From contig NZ_CP102290.1 of NCBI RefSeq assembly GCF_025151995.1, positions 2,108,001 to 2,172,000 on the forward strand: a stretch of 64,000 nucleotides of DNA. The letters run 5' to 3'. A program made the translations under genes and the position numbers. The notes under the pieces are model-generated. The model did no database searches, had not been told where the DNA came from, and saw only the letters and a program-made list of their open reading frames with translations. This document shows, piece by piece, positions 7,784-14,950 of this stretch. How positions within the stretch are numbered: the stretch's first letter is position 1; each line of letters begins with the position of its first letter. This stretch comes from Ruminococcus gauvreauii (GTDB taxonomy: Bacteria; Bacillota; Clostridia; Lachnospirales; Lachnospiraceae).

Positions 7784-8015
7784 CAATAAAATCAAGCGAC
7801 GGCCGAGTTTGATTATGAAGAAGCCGGATGCTGCCTTGATACTTCACCGGGAAGAGTCATGTGCTTTTTTATGATCCGGGACAGCATTTTAAGTATATAA
7901 GGCCGGTGCGAAAAGGGTAGGGGCATAAAATCCGGGTAAGGCGTCATTGCACAAAAAAGATATGAAATATGACAGACTGTTGTCATATTTATGGTTTATC
8001 ATAGATTGCTGAAGG

Positions 8016-8555
8016 ATGGAGGGTTGTAAAAGAAACGGAGGTGATACCATTGGGAAATTAGCTGTATTGGAAATATCTGAGCCGGGAGATAAAATCGGAG
8101 AGAAGCTGCTTATGCTGTTGGATGCAAGACAGCGGCAGGAGCTAGTAAACTATCTTCTTGGCAAAGAAAACCAGAATGGCGGTTTAGCTGATAACCTGTG
8201 TATCCGCTCCAAAGCTTATGAACTGTTGACAGAGAATGAAGGTATCTTCACAGAGATTCATATAGATGATTTATACTTTTGCCTGGAGCAGCGGCTGGTA
8301 CGTGTGGATGGACAAGTGGTAGATCTGACGGCGAAAGAATTTGATATTCTTGCCCTGCTGATCACGCATCCCCAGCGGGTGTTCACATACGAGCTGATCA
8401 TGGAGCTGGTCTGGGATGAGGATGCTGCCTGTTACTCACGCAAAGCGGTAAGCAACCATGTGAGCAATCTGCGGAAGAAATTGAAGAGAACACCGGACAG
8501 CCTGAAATATATCAAAAATATTGTCGGTGTAGGTTATAAATTTGAAATACCATAA
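8016..8555 (+). CDS. OmpR/PhoB-type winged-helix DNA-binding protein without receiver domain
   Basis: A 179-residue protein. The C-terminal half (about residues 85-179) is a typical OmpR winged helix (LTAKEFDILALL, then KAVSNHVSNLRKKL and VGVGYKFEIP). The N-terminal half is short and lacks the phospho-acceptor Asp pattern of a receiver, so this is not a standard response regulator. The start is uncertain: ATG at 8016 has a purine-rich stretch too close to it, while GGAGGTG at 8037-8043 is well placed for a rare ATT start at 8049. It is monocistronic, with a terminator directly after it. Confidence 0.75.
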   Translation: MEGCKRNGGDTIGKLAVLEISEPGDKIGEKLLMLLDARQRQELVNYLLGKENQNGGLADNLCIRSKAYELLTENEGIFTEIHIDDLYFCLEQRLVRVDGQVVDLTAKEFDILALLITHPQRVFTYELIMELVWDEDAACYSRKAVSNHVSNLRKKLKRTPDSLKYIKNIVGVGYKFEIP

Positions 8556-8559
8556 CAAA

Positions 8560-8600
8560 GATCACAAGGATTTTACTTCCCTTGTGGTCTTGTTTTGTTT
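8560..8600 (+). terminator. Rho-independent terminator
   Basis: GATCACAAGG pairs with CCTTGTGGTC (10 bp, one G-U), followed by TTGTTTTGTTT. It ends the winged-helix gene. Confidence 0.85.
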
Positions 8601-8673
8601 ATGCTCCTTTTCCAGAGAACAGATCCCATTTGTTATTGTTCTCATAAGAATTTTGCCATTTGCCATTACTCTA

Positions 8674-8726
8674 TTGACAATTGTGCTTGAAGTTGCTATA
8701 ATGTACTTGTTCAATAAGTACATTAT
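8674..8726 (+). promoter_or_regulatory. GntR-cassette promoter with overlapping operator
   Basis: TTGACA (8674-8679) and TATAAT (8697-8702) are 17 bp apart. A perfect inverted repeat, ATAATGTACTT and AAGTACATTAT (8698-8708 and 8716-8726, 7-base spacer), covers the -10 box and start site. This is the expected place for a YtrA-type GntR repressor. Confidence 0.85.
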
Positions 8727-8746
8727 ATGACGGATGGAGGGATCCT

Positions 8747-9124
8747 GTGGAAATTATAATAAGCAGTAATACGAGTAAACCCATTTATGAGCAGATTACC
8801 TCACAGATAAAAGCTATGATTATGAGCGGCGAACTGCAGACGGGCGATCCGATCCCCTCTATGCGGGCATTGGCAAAGTCGATCCATGTAAGCGTTATTA
8901 CCGTTCAAAAGGCATATGAAGATCTACAAAGGGATGGGTTTATCGAAACGACAGTCGGGCGTGGAAGTTTTGTAGCGGCACAGAATAAAGACTTTTATCA
9001 GGAGGAACAGCAGCGGTTAGCGGAAGAGCATTTACAGGAGGCCGCTGATATTGGCAGAACCAGTGGAATTTCGCTGGGAAAATTAGTTGAGCTTTTGACT
9101 ATGTTTTATCAAGAGGAGGAGTGA
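8747..9124 (+). CDS. GntR-family repressor (YtrA type)
   Basis: A 125-residue regulator with a GTG start preceded by GGAGG at 8736-8740. The N-terminal winged helix includes KPIYEQITSQIK and SVITVQKAYEDLQRDGF (about residues 10-65). The short C-terminal extension of the YtrA subfamily (about 50 residues) replaces a large effector domain. It overlaps the ABC transporter ATPase gene and probably represses its own operon through the palindrome at 8698-8726. In this subfamily the regulon is often an exporter induced by cell-wall antibiotics. Confidence 0.9.
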   Translation: MEIIISSNTSKPIYEQITSQIKAMIMSGELQTGDPIPSMRALAKSIHVSVITVQKAYEDLQRDGFIETTVGRGSFVAAQNKDFYQEEQQRLAEEHLQEAADIGRTSGISLGKLVELLTMFYQEEE

Positions 9125-9126
9125 CT

Positions 9127-9987
9127 ATGGATACAATCTTACAGGTGGAAAATTTAACGAAACAGTATGAAGGCTTTCAGCTGGACCACGTTTCGTTTGA
9201 CCTTCCGAAAGGAACGATTATGGGACTGATTGGCGAGAATGGAGCCGGAAAGAGTACAACGATCAATGCGATTCTTGATCTGATTAAGAAAGATGACGGT
9301 ACGGTTACTTTTTGGGGGCAGGAATTAGCCTCATCAAAACAACTGAAAGAGGACATAGGCGTTGTGTTCGACGGAATCAATTTCTATGAAACATTGACGC
9401 CTGCGAAAGTGGGTAAGATCTCCGGAGCAGCCTATAAGCAATGGGATGAATACCTGTATCAGGATTATTTGAAACGCTTCGGGCTTCCTTTGGATAAAGA
9501 AATCAAAACACTTTCTAAAGGCATGAAAATGAAATTGTGTATCGCTGTGGCGCTTTCCCATAAACCGAAGCTGCTGATTTTGGACGAAGCCACCAGTGGT
9601 CTTGACCCGGTTATGCGGGATGATATCCTTGATGTCTTTTTGGATTTCGTGCAGGATGAAAACCATTCAATCCTGATGTCCTCCCATATCACCACGGATT
9701 TGGAAAAGGTTGCCGACTATATTACCTTTATTCATCAGGGAAAGGTCCTGTTTTGCAAGACAAAGGATGAACTGCGCTACAAATATGGAATCATCCGCTG
9801 CGGTGCAGCCGTTTTTGATCAGATTGATACATCGGAGATCCTCGCTTACCGCAAAGACGATTACCAGTGGAATGTGCTGGTGGCTGATAAAGAAAAGGCC
9901 AGGAAAAAATATAAAGCTGCTGTCATTGATGATGCTACGATTGACGATATTCTGCTGCTGTATGTGAAAGGAGAGCGGGCAAAATGA
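9127..9987 (+). CDS. ABC transporter ATP-binding protein
   Basis: A 286-residue ATPase subunit starting at ATG 9127 (GTG at 9121 is an alternative). Walker A is GENGAGKST (about residues 36-44). The signature is LSKGMKMKL, Walker B is LLILDEATSGLDP and the switch His is in MSSHITTD. The C-terminal extension of about 70 residues is typical of exporters of the YtrB/CcmA group. It partners the membrane protein at 9984, which overlaps it by four bases, and is controlled by the GntR gene upstream. Confidence 0.92.
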   Translation: MDTILQVENLTKQYEGFQLDHVSFDLPKGTIMGLIGENGAGKSTTINAILDLIKKDDGTVTFWGQELASSKQLKEDIGVVFDGINFYETLTPAKVGKISGAAYKQWDEYLYQDYLKRFGLPLDKEIKTLSKGMKMKLCIAVALSHKPKLLILDEATSGLDPVMRDDILDVFLDFVQDENHSILMSSHITTDLEKVADYITFIHQGKVLFCKTKDELRYKYGIIRCGAAVFDQIDTSEILAYRKDDYQWNVLVADKEKARKKYKAAVIDDATIDDILLLYVKGERAK

Positions 9988-10631
9988 AAAGCCTTATATT
10001 GAAAGATTTATATAATATCGGACACAATACAAAATCTATGCTGTTTATACTTGCGGTGTTTGCTGTGGCTTTTATTCCTACCTCTGGTGTGGGAGCATAT
10101 ATTTTCATCTGCGGCATCTTATGCAGTATGATGATCGTAACCACTTTTTCTTTTGACGATAACTCCAAATGGGCGCGATATGCTATGATAATGCCCATTT
10201 CAAAAAGAGATTTAGTGATTGGAAAGTTTATTGTCTTAGCAATCTTTTGTGCGATTGGCAGTGTATTCGGCTTGGTTGTAGGCTTGGTCGGCGGAGGCAT
10301 AGCAGGCAAAATTACATTCAGCCCTGCCGCTATTGTGGAACTGCTGTTTTTAACCTTAGCGGCAACGGTAATTTCCCTCATTTTTGGAAGTATGTCAATC
10401 CCGCTGGTGTTTAAATTTGGAGCTGAAAAAGGGCGCGTTTTGCTTCTGGTATCGTTCCTCATTCCAGCAGCAATTTGTTTTGGGGCATATAAACTGCTTG
10501 CAATACTGGGCGTGGAGCTGACGGATCAGACGGTGTTTATCCTTTTATGCTGTTCCCCGCTTATCGCGTTGGTTTGGGGTTATGGAATGTATCAGATCAG
10601 TTATCGGATTTTTTTGAAACAAGAATTGTAA
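9984..10631 (+). CDS. ABC-2 type transporter permease
   Basis: A 215-residue integral membrane protein with about six hydrophobic segments. It begins with the MKSLILKDLYNI amphipathic start common to ABC-2 permeases and contains the conserved MPISKRDLVIGKF cytoplasmic loop that docks on the ATPase. It overlaps the ATPase gene by four bases (ATGA). With it, it would form an exporter of unknown substrate. Confidence 0.88.
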   Translation: MKSLILKDLYNIGHNTKSMLFILAVFAVAFIPTSGVGAYIFICGILCSMMIVTTFSFDDNSKWARYAMIMPISKRDLVIGKFIVLAIFCAIGSVFGLVVGLVGGGIAGKITFSPAAIVELLFLTLAATVISLIFGSMSIPLVFKFGAEKGRVLLLVSFLIPAAICFGAYKLLAILGVELTDQTVFILLCCSPLIALVWGYGMYQISYRIFLKQEL

Positions 10632-10647
10632 GATAGGAGAGATTGCT

Positions 10648-10833
10648 ATGAAAAAATATGAGTATGTTAATATCGAATATTCGGCAAAAGGCGTGGTGTT
10701 TTCTTATGTTGAAAAGCATAGGGAAATCATAGACAGTTACGCGGAGAAAGGCTTTCGATATATCGGTTTTGTCCCTACGGAAGTAGGGGCAAACGGCTGC
10801 ATCAGAAAGATCGACTTGATTTTTGAAAAGTAG
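10648..10833 (+). CDS. Small DUF4177-like protein
   Basis: A 61-residue soluble protein with a good ribosome site (AGATAGGAGAG). The pattern of an N-terminal MKKYEYVNIEY strand, a central helix and a C-terminal IDLIFEK strand resembles the DUF4177 family. It is the last gene of the GntR-ABC operon, 16 bases after the permease, and is followed by a hairpin. No function is known. Confidence 0.75.
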   Translation: MKKYEYVNIEYSAKGVVFSYVEKHREIIDSYAEKGFRYIGFVPTEVGANGCIRKIDLIFEK

Positions 10834-10838
10834 AAAAC

Positions 10839-10869
10839 GCGGTGACTTTGATTTTGTCAAAGTCACCGC
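10839..10869. terminator. Convergent hairpin between two operons
   Basis: GCGGTGACTTTG pairs perfectly with CAAAGTCACCGC (12 bp, 7-base loop). It sits between the rightward GntR operon and the leftward lantibiotic-resistance operon. On the minus strand it is followed by GTTTTC, so it may serve both. Confidence 0.75.
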
Positions 10870-10901
10870 AAAGACGTATTTGATACTATTTATGGTTCTC
10901 A

Positions 10902-11108
10902 TCAATCAGAGCCATGAAAGAAGTTCGCAAGTGAACGGAATATATTGTCCGTTGCTTCTGCAAGACTATCAAAAAAGTTGTCTTTTGCCTCCACTAAATT
11001 CTCAATAAAAGTGTCTGTGTCATCTGCTAAATCTCTGCATGTATTGGAACAACCCATCATTAGCATAAGGCATACCAAACACAGGAAAAGTGATAAATAT
11101 TTTTTCAT
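10902..11108 (-). CDS. Small lipoprotein
   Basis: A 68-residue protein with a classic lipoprotein signal peptide: MKKYLSLFLCLVC, hydrophobic core and lipobox LMMGC, with lipidation expected at C20. The mature part is about 48 residues, mainly acidic helix with Phe/Leu repeats (FIENLVEAKDNFFDSLAEA), which could lie amphipathically on the membrane. It is the last gene of the leftward ABC operon. Small lipoproteins often accompany lantibiotic-immunity transporters; a role in binding peptides at the cell surface is possible but inferred. Confidence 0.75.
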   Translation of the reverse strand: MKKYLSLFLCLVCLMLMMGCSNTCRDLADDTDTFIENLVEAKDNFFDSLAEATDNIFRSLANFFHGSD

Positions 11109-11140
11109 TTGATTTATCTCCGTTTGGAAGGGCCTCTGAA

Positions 11141-11482
11141 CTACTGGTTATAATGCTGCTGAACCTCAGCAGGCAATTCCTCGTATTTCACTTCCGCCCA
11201 GGTCACTACACCCCGTATAAAATTGACTTTCAGACATAGGAACGCATCATCGGTCAAAATACGGCTTGTTTCAAACACAACGTCCTTTTCGTTTCCGTTC
11301 TCATCGTAGGCCGTCAGCGTGTATTTATAATTCATATCTCCATGTGGCGCGATCTCCTGTACCCATCTGTTATCAATTTGCGTATAGTAATCGTCATTTT
11401 GGGTCGCAAGAAAAGCTACTCCCATGCAGACGACAACTAATATTGCTGCAATAATGCCTACTACAACTTTTTTTGATTTCAT
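11141..11482 (-). CDS. YxeA-family (DUF1093) secreted protein
   Basis: A 113-residue protein with an N-terminal signal or membrane anchor (MKSKKVVVGIIAAIL) and an extracytoplasmic domain with the YYTQID motif and the YTLTAYDENGNEK strand that mark the YxeA family. In Bacillus and related bacteria yxeA homologues sit beside peptide-sensing ABC transporters. Here it follows the permeases of a CprABC-like transporter, consistent with an envelope accessory role. TAGGAGGATT precedes the start. Confidence 0.8.
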   Translation of the reverse strand: MKSKKVVVGIIAAILVVVCMGVAFLATQNDDYYTQIDNRWVQEIAPHGDMNYKYTLTAYDENGNEKDVVFETSRILTDDAFLCLKVNFIRGVVTWAEVKYEELPAEVQQHYNQ

Positions 11483-11494
11483 TTGAAAATCCTC

Positions 11495-11584
11495 CTATGA
11501 AATTTCTTTTTCTTTGCTGCCCATTTTCACAAAGAGCAGAATTGAGGAAAAGATAATACCCAATACAATCATCGCTCTTTTCAT
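11495..11584 (-). CDS. 29-residue membrane peptide in the lantibiotic-resistance operon
   Basis: A very short frame: MKRAMIVLGIIFSSILL, then FVKMGSKEKEIS. It has one hydrophobic segment flanked by basic residues, a plausible GAGGT ribosome site and tight spacing (6 bases after the permease stop, 12 bases before yxeA). It fits the operon without gaps, which is the main argument that it is real. It could be a small regulator of the transporter or a stabilising subunit. Confidence 0.6.
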   Translation of the reverse strand: MKRAMIVLGIIFSSILLFVKMGSKEKEIS

Positions 11585-11590
11585 AACTGG

Positions 11591-12385
11591 CTACCTCGCA
11601 CTATGATTTCTTTTTTGAACCGTTTTCCCAGAATTTTTCTTCCTTTTCTTTGCGGTGGTTACTTCACGATTTTTCGCTGTGAAAACGATAATGAATGTCA
11701 CGGCCAGTATAAACAGGATAGATGCTACGCTCAACAAGATGTTTCCTGTTGGATCACTGCTTCCATCCTGATAACCAATTACGGTAAGGCCTGCTGTAAT
11801 AGGATATAGATCACGCAGGCCGTGGCCGGAGGCCATCATTCCCACAAAACCATAAAAGAAAGCAAAGCCAACACCGGCCATAAAGCTGCCGCTTCTTTGA
11901 GCAGTAAAGGCAATAACAGGCATGACCGCAATATAGGAAATCATATTGATACCGATCATCTGAAAAAGCACCTGTATCATACCGCCGATAGAAAATCCGG
12001 GAAATCCGCTGGCAAAGAAAACAATGAGTGTGAACAGGAATTCGATAACGGAAAGCGCTGCCGCCATACATCCAACAGCAATCAGTTTCCCAATCAGCAT
12101 TTTCCGAAAGGAAACAGGGATTGTGAGAATATTTTTCAGCGTGTCGTCTGTACGCTCCCGGTCAATGATATATCCGGCAATCAATGCGATTGTTGCAGGA
12201 TATATCAGAACTAAATTGTTCCAAATTACGCTGGAAGAAAAGTTCATGAGCGTATGGGTCGCCCCGTCAGAGGCTGTTGCCATAAACCGGGCAAGCAGCA
12301 CGACAGTAAACATCGTTGCTACGCCGATCCAGATTACGGAGTACCGCTTCATTTTGCTAAATTCTGTTTTTATAATACTTACCAT
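11591..12385 (-). CDS. Lantibiotic-resistance-type ABC permease (second)
   Basis: A 264-residue integral membrane protein with six hydrophobic segments, resembling the MutG/SpaG/CprC-type permeases of lantibiotic-protection transporters. Visible features are the N-terminal FSKMKRYSVIWIG segment, the IDRERTDDTLKNILTIPVS cytoplasmic loop and a basic C-terminus (KKRKKNSGK). It follows the first permease by 11 bases and shares its ATPase. The complex probably expels or releases cationic peptides from the membrane. Confidence 0.85.
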   Translation of the reverse strand: MVSIIKTEFSKMKRYSVIWIGVATMFTVVLLARFMATASDGATHTLMNFSSSVIWNNLVLIYPATIALIAGYIIDRERTDDTLKNILTIPVSFRKMLIGKLIAVGCMAAALSVIEFLFTLIVFFASGFPGFSIGGMIQVLFQMIGINMISYIAVMPVIAFTAQRSGSFMAGVGFAFFYGFVGMMASGHGLRDLYPITAGLTVIGYQDGSSDPTGNILLSVASILFILAVTFIIVFTAKNREVTTAKKRKKNSGKTVQKRNHSAR

Positions 12386-12396
12386 TTTTTCTCACC

Positions 12397-13182
12397 TCAA
12401 CTTTCGCGTTTGCTATAAATTCTGACAATCGCCAGATAAGACAGCACCCCAATAATAACGACGGTTAATGCAACAAGCCACAGAGGTAAAAAATACGGCT
12501 CCATTACAGAATAAGCCGGGGTTCCGGGATCAACAAACCGCACCGCCTGCCAACGGTAAATAATAGGTGCTGGCATGATGTTTGTGATCATCTTCATCAT
12601 TGGGTCTGTTGTGGCAAATAGTCCTCCATACGCAAGCATAAAGTCGAACATTGTATAAAAAAAGGTTAGAATAACCGAAAAGATATAGGAGCGGTTAAAT
12701 CCGACAATCGCAATGACAACCGGCAAAATACTTGTTGTGTAAAGCAATGCTGTGATAATTGCAATCCCAAAGTTTTCCCCAATATTTGTCAACTCGCTTC
12801 CGGCAATCAGGCCGCCAACCATTGACGAAACCATGGTGGCAAAGGCAAAGATCAGTCCCAAAATATAAAGTACAGCGATTTTTGCGGTAGCAATCTTAGC
12901 TGGGGAGCTAGGGATAATGCGTAGGTTTTTCAAAGTATCGTTATCCCGTTCCATGAAAAATAGCATGGCCGCAATGATACCTAAAACAGCCGGAAGCATG
13001 ATGGGCATACCCATAGTAACCAGCAAGCCAAAAACTGCTTCAAAGCCGGTAAAGTTACCCATGCTTCCAGCCAGTACAAGAGCCGTAAACGGAATTGGGA
13101 ACAGAAGTGCGGCGAAAATCACAAATGATACAAAGTGTTTCCGCTTTAACTTCCGCATTTCGCATTGGATCAGTTTAAGCAA
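12397..13182 (-). CDS. Lantibiotic-resistance-type ABC permease (first)
   Basis: A 261-residue permease of the MutE/SpaE/CprB type. The frame is open further upstream inside the ATPase gene, but TTG at 13182 preceded by GGTGAGGGG gives the likely start (MLKLIQCEMRKLKRKHF), overlapping the ATPase gene by eight bases. It has six hydrophobic segments and the ERDNDTLKNLRIIPSSP loop, parallel to the loop in its partner, which suggests a heterodimeric channel. Confidence 0.85.
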   Translation of the reverse strand: MLKLIQCEMRKLKRKHFVSFVIFAALLFPIPFTALVLAGSMGNFTGFEAVFGLLVTMGMPIMLPAVLGIIAAMLFFMERDNDTLKNLRIIPSSPAKIATAKIAVLYILGLIFAFATMVSSMVGGLIAGSELTNIGENFGIAIITALLYTTSILPVVIAIVGFNRSYIFSVILTFFYTMFDFMLAYGGLFATTDPMMKMITNIMPAPIIYRWQAVRFVDPGTPAYSVMEPYFLPLWLVALTVVIIGVLSYLAIVRIYSKRES

Positions 13183-14098
13183 TCCCCTCACCCCCTGTAA
13201 TTCTCTTGAAGTAATCCTCCAAAGTATCCTCGCAGAGATGGGCTTCCCAAACGTCAATGCCAGCTTCAATAAATGTGCGGTTAATTCTCGCTACAGGCAG
13301 GGCTGTATCATAAAGATACAGATTCTTGTCATCCATAAGCTGGATGTTTTTGCTCTGAAATGTTGCGGCAATAATCTGTGCAGCCTTTTGTGCATCCGAT
13401 ACGCAAAAATGGATGTACTTCGCGTTTTTACTTTCCAGCGCTTTTAGGCTTTCTTCCTCCAGCAAATTACCGTGGTCGATAATTCCAACATCATCAGCCA
13501 ACAGGGAAATTTCCGAAAGGATGTGGCTGGAAATTAAGATCGTTTTCCCTGTGGCGTCGCACAATTCCCGGATAAAATCGCGCACCTCTGCAATACCGAT
13601 GGGGTCAAGGCCGTTGATCGGTTCATCCAAAATCAACAGTTCGGGATTGTGCATAACGGCCAATGCAATAGCTAAACGCTGCTTCATACCGAGAGAATAT
13701 TGCGAAAATAATTTCTTGTCCCGGTAAGGCAGGTTGACAACTTCCAAAGCATTTTTGATGTATTGCGGGCTTTTCAATCCCCGCAGGTCGGCAAAAATTT
13801 TCAGGTTTTCTGTTCCTGTCAAATTGGGATAAAAACCCGGTGACTCGATCAGACAGCCAATTCGGGGCAGGATTTCCTTTTCATTGCCATGAATTGGCTT
13901 ACCGAAAATCTCCACTTCACCGGACGTGGGAGCTGTCAGTCCCAGCAGCATCCGCATGGTCGTTGTCTTGCCTGCACCATTGCGTCCCAGAAGTCCATAG
14001 ATACGACCTTTTTTTACATGAATATTCAGATGGGAAACGCTGTTCTGATTTCCGTATTTTTTCGTCAGATCATGCGTTTCAATAATGTAATCACTCAT
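13175..14098 (-). CDS. Lantibiotic-resistance-type ABC ATPase
   Basis: A 307-residue ATPase. Walker A is GRNGAGKTTTM, the signature YSLGMKQRLA, Walker B LLILDEPINGLDP, and the switch His lies in ISSHILSEI. The INGLDP form of the D-loop and the long C-terminal domain ending CEDTLEDYFKRITGGEG are typical of the CprA/MutF/BcrA group, which protects against lantibiotics and bacitracin-like peptides. It is the first gene of the leftward operon 14098-10902, divergent from the two-component genes at 14255-16314. Confidence 0.9.
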   Translation of the reverse strand: MSDYIIETHDLTKKYGNQNSVSHLNIHVKKGRIYGLLGRNGAGKTTTMRMLLGLTAPTSGEVEIFGKPIHGNEKEILPRIGCLIESPGFYPNLTGTENLKIFADLRGLKSPQYIKNALEVVNLPYRDKKLFSQYSLGMKQRLAIALAVMHNPELLILDEPINGLDPIGIAEVRDFIRELCDATGKTILISSHILSEISLLADDVGIIDHGNLLEEESLKALESKNAKYIHFCVSDAQKAAQIIAATFQSKNIQLMDDKNLYLYDTALPVARINRTFIEAGIDVWEAHLCEDTLEDYFKRITGGEGIA

Positions 14099-14144
14099 AT
14101 AGCTTGCGCCTCCTTTTTGTTTTCGTTATCAGCATAGCACATCA

Positions 14145-14185
14145 ACTTTGAGATAACTTTGAGCCAACTTTGAATTTACTTTGAG
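14145..14185. promoter_or_regulatory. Response-regulator box: four direct repeats at 11-bp spacing
   Basis: ACTTTGAG occurs at 14145, 14156 and 14178, and ACTTTGAA at 14167, each exactly 11 bp from the next. Direct repeats one helical turn apart are the usual binding sites of OmpR-type response regulators. The box lies between the divergent ABC and response-regulator genes and just upstream of a TATGCT-like -10 on the minus strand (about 14132-14137), so it probably activates the ABC operon. Confidence 0.8.
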
Positions 14186-14254
14186 ATTTCAAGGCCAGAA
14201 TAGTCAATCTGTCCATCTTGCGGTATAATATAAACAGAAAAAAGGTGGTGACTT

Positions 14255-14950
14255 ATGAACGATAGAATGATTCTTGTGGTAGACGATGAAACTGAGCTGT
14301 TGGAAATGGTGAGATCCATTTTTATGAGAGCCGGCTTTACGCAAGTGTTGACGGTATCCTCTGGTGAAGCTGCTCTGAAAGTATGTAAAGAGAAGCAGCC
14401 GGATATGGTGATCCTTGATGTTATGATGCCAGGCATGGATGGATTTGCCACACTAAAAGAATTGCGAAAGATAAGCAAAATCCCGGTTCTCATGCTGACA
14501 GCTCGCGGTGAAGCGGAGGACAAATTTGCGGGTTTTGAAAATGGAGCGGACGATTACCTGTTGAAACCATTTCTGCCGAAGGAATTATTATTCCGGGTGC
14601 AGGCCATATTGAAGAGGGCCTATCCTGGGAAGGATCGCAAAGTGTTCTTTGATACAGCAACCGTTGATTTGGAAAAAGCAATGGTTCAACGAAATGGGGA
14701 AAGCATCTCACTGACGGCCAAAGAGTTCCAACTTTTTGAAAAGCTGTATGAAAACGCAGGCCGAATCGTTACTACCGGCGCACTGTGCCAGGCGATTTGC
14801 GGCGACTTCTGGCAGGGATATGAGAGTACGTTAGCAACCCATATCCGGCATTTGAGGGAAAAGATTGAAGAAAATCCCTCAAAGCCGATTGCCCTTGTGA
14901 CGATTAAGGGGATCGGGTACCGCCTGAATATTAAGGGGGCGCAGACGTGA
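14255..14950 (+). CDS. OmpR-family response regulator (CprR/NsrR-like)
   Basis: A 231-residue response regulator. The receiver has the acidic pair in VVDDE, phospho-acceptor D55 in ILDVMMPG, the conserved Thr in LMLTAR and Lys in LLKPF. The C-terminal winged helix ends with the usual GIGYRLNI. It overlaps the kinase gene by four bases and lies divergently beside the lantibiotic-type ABC operon. It is expected to bind the four 11-bp repeats at 14145-14185 once phosphorylated. Confidence 0.92.
   Translation: MNDRMILVVDDETELLEMVRSIFMRAGFTQVLTVSSGEAALKVCKEKQPDMVILDVMMPGMDGFATLKELRKISKIPVLMLTARGEAEDKFAGFENGADDYLLKPFLPKELLFRVQAILKRAYPGKDRKVFFDTATVDLEKAMVQRNGESISLTAKEFQLFEKLYENAGRIVTTGALCQAICGDFWQGYESTLATHIRHLREKIEENPSKPIALVTIKGIGYRLNIKGAQT

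Noticed and set aside
8542..8730. Plus-strand open frame of 62 codons
   Set aside because: It covers a terminator and the GntR promoter and operator; no ribosome site. A chance frame.
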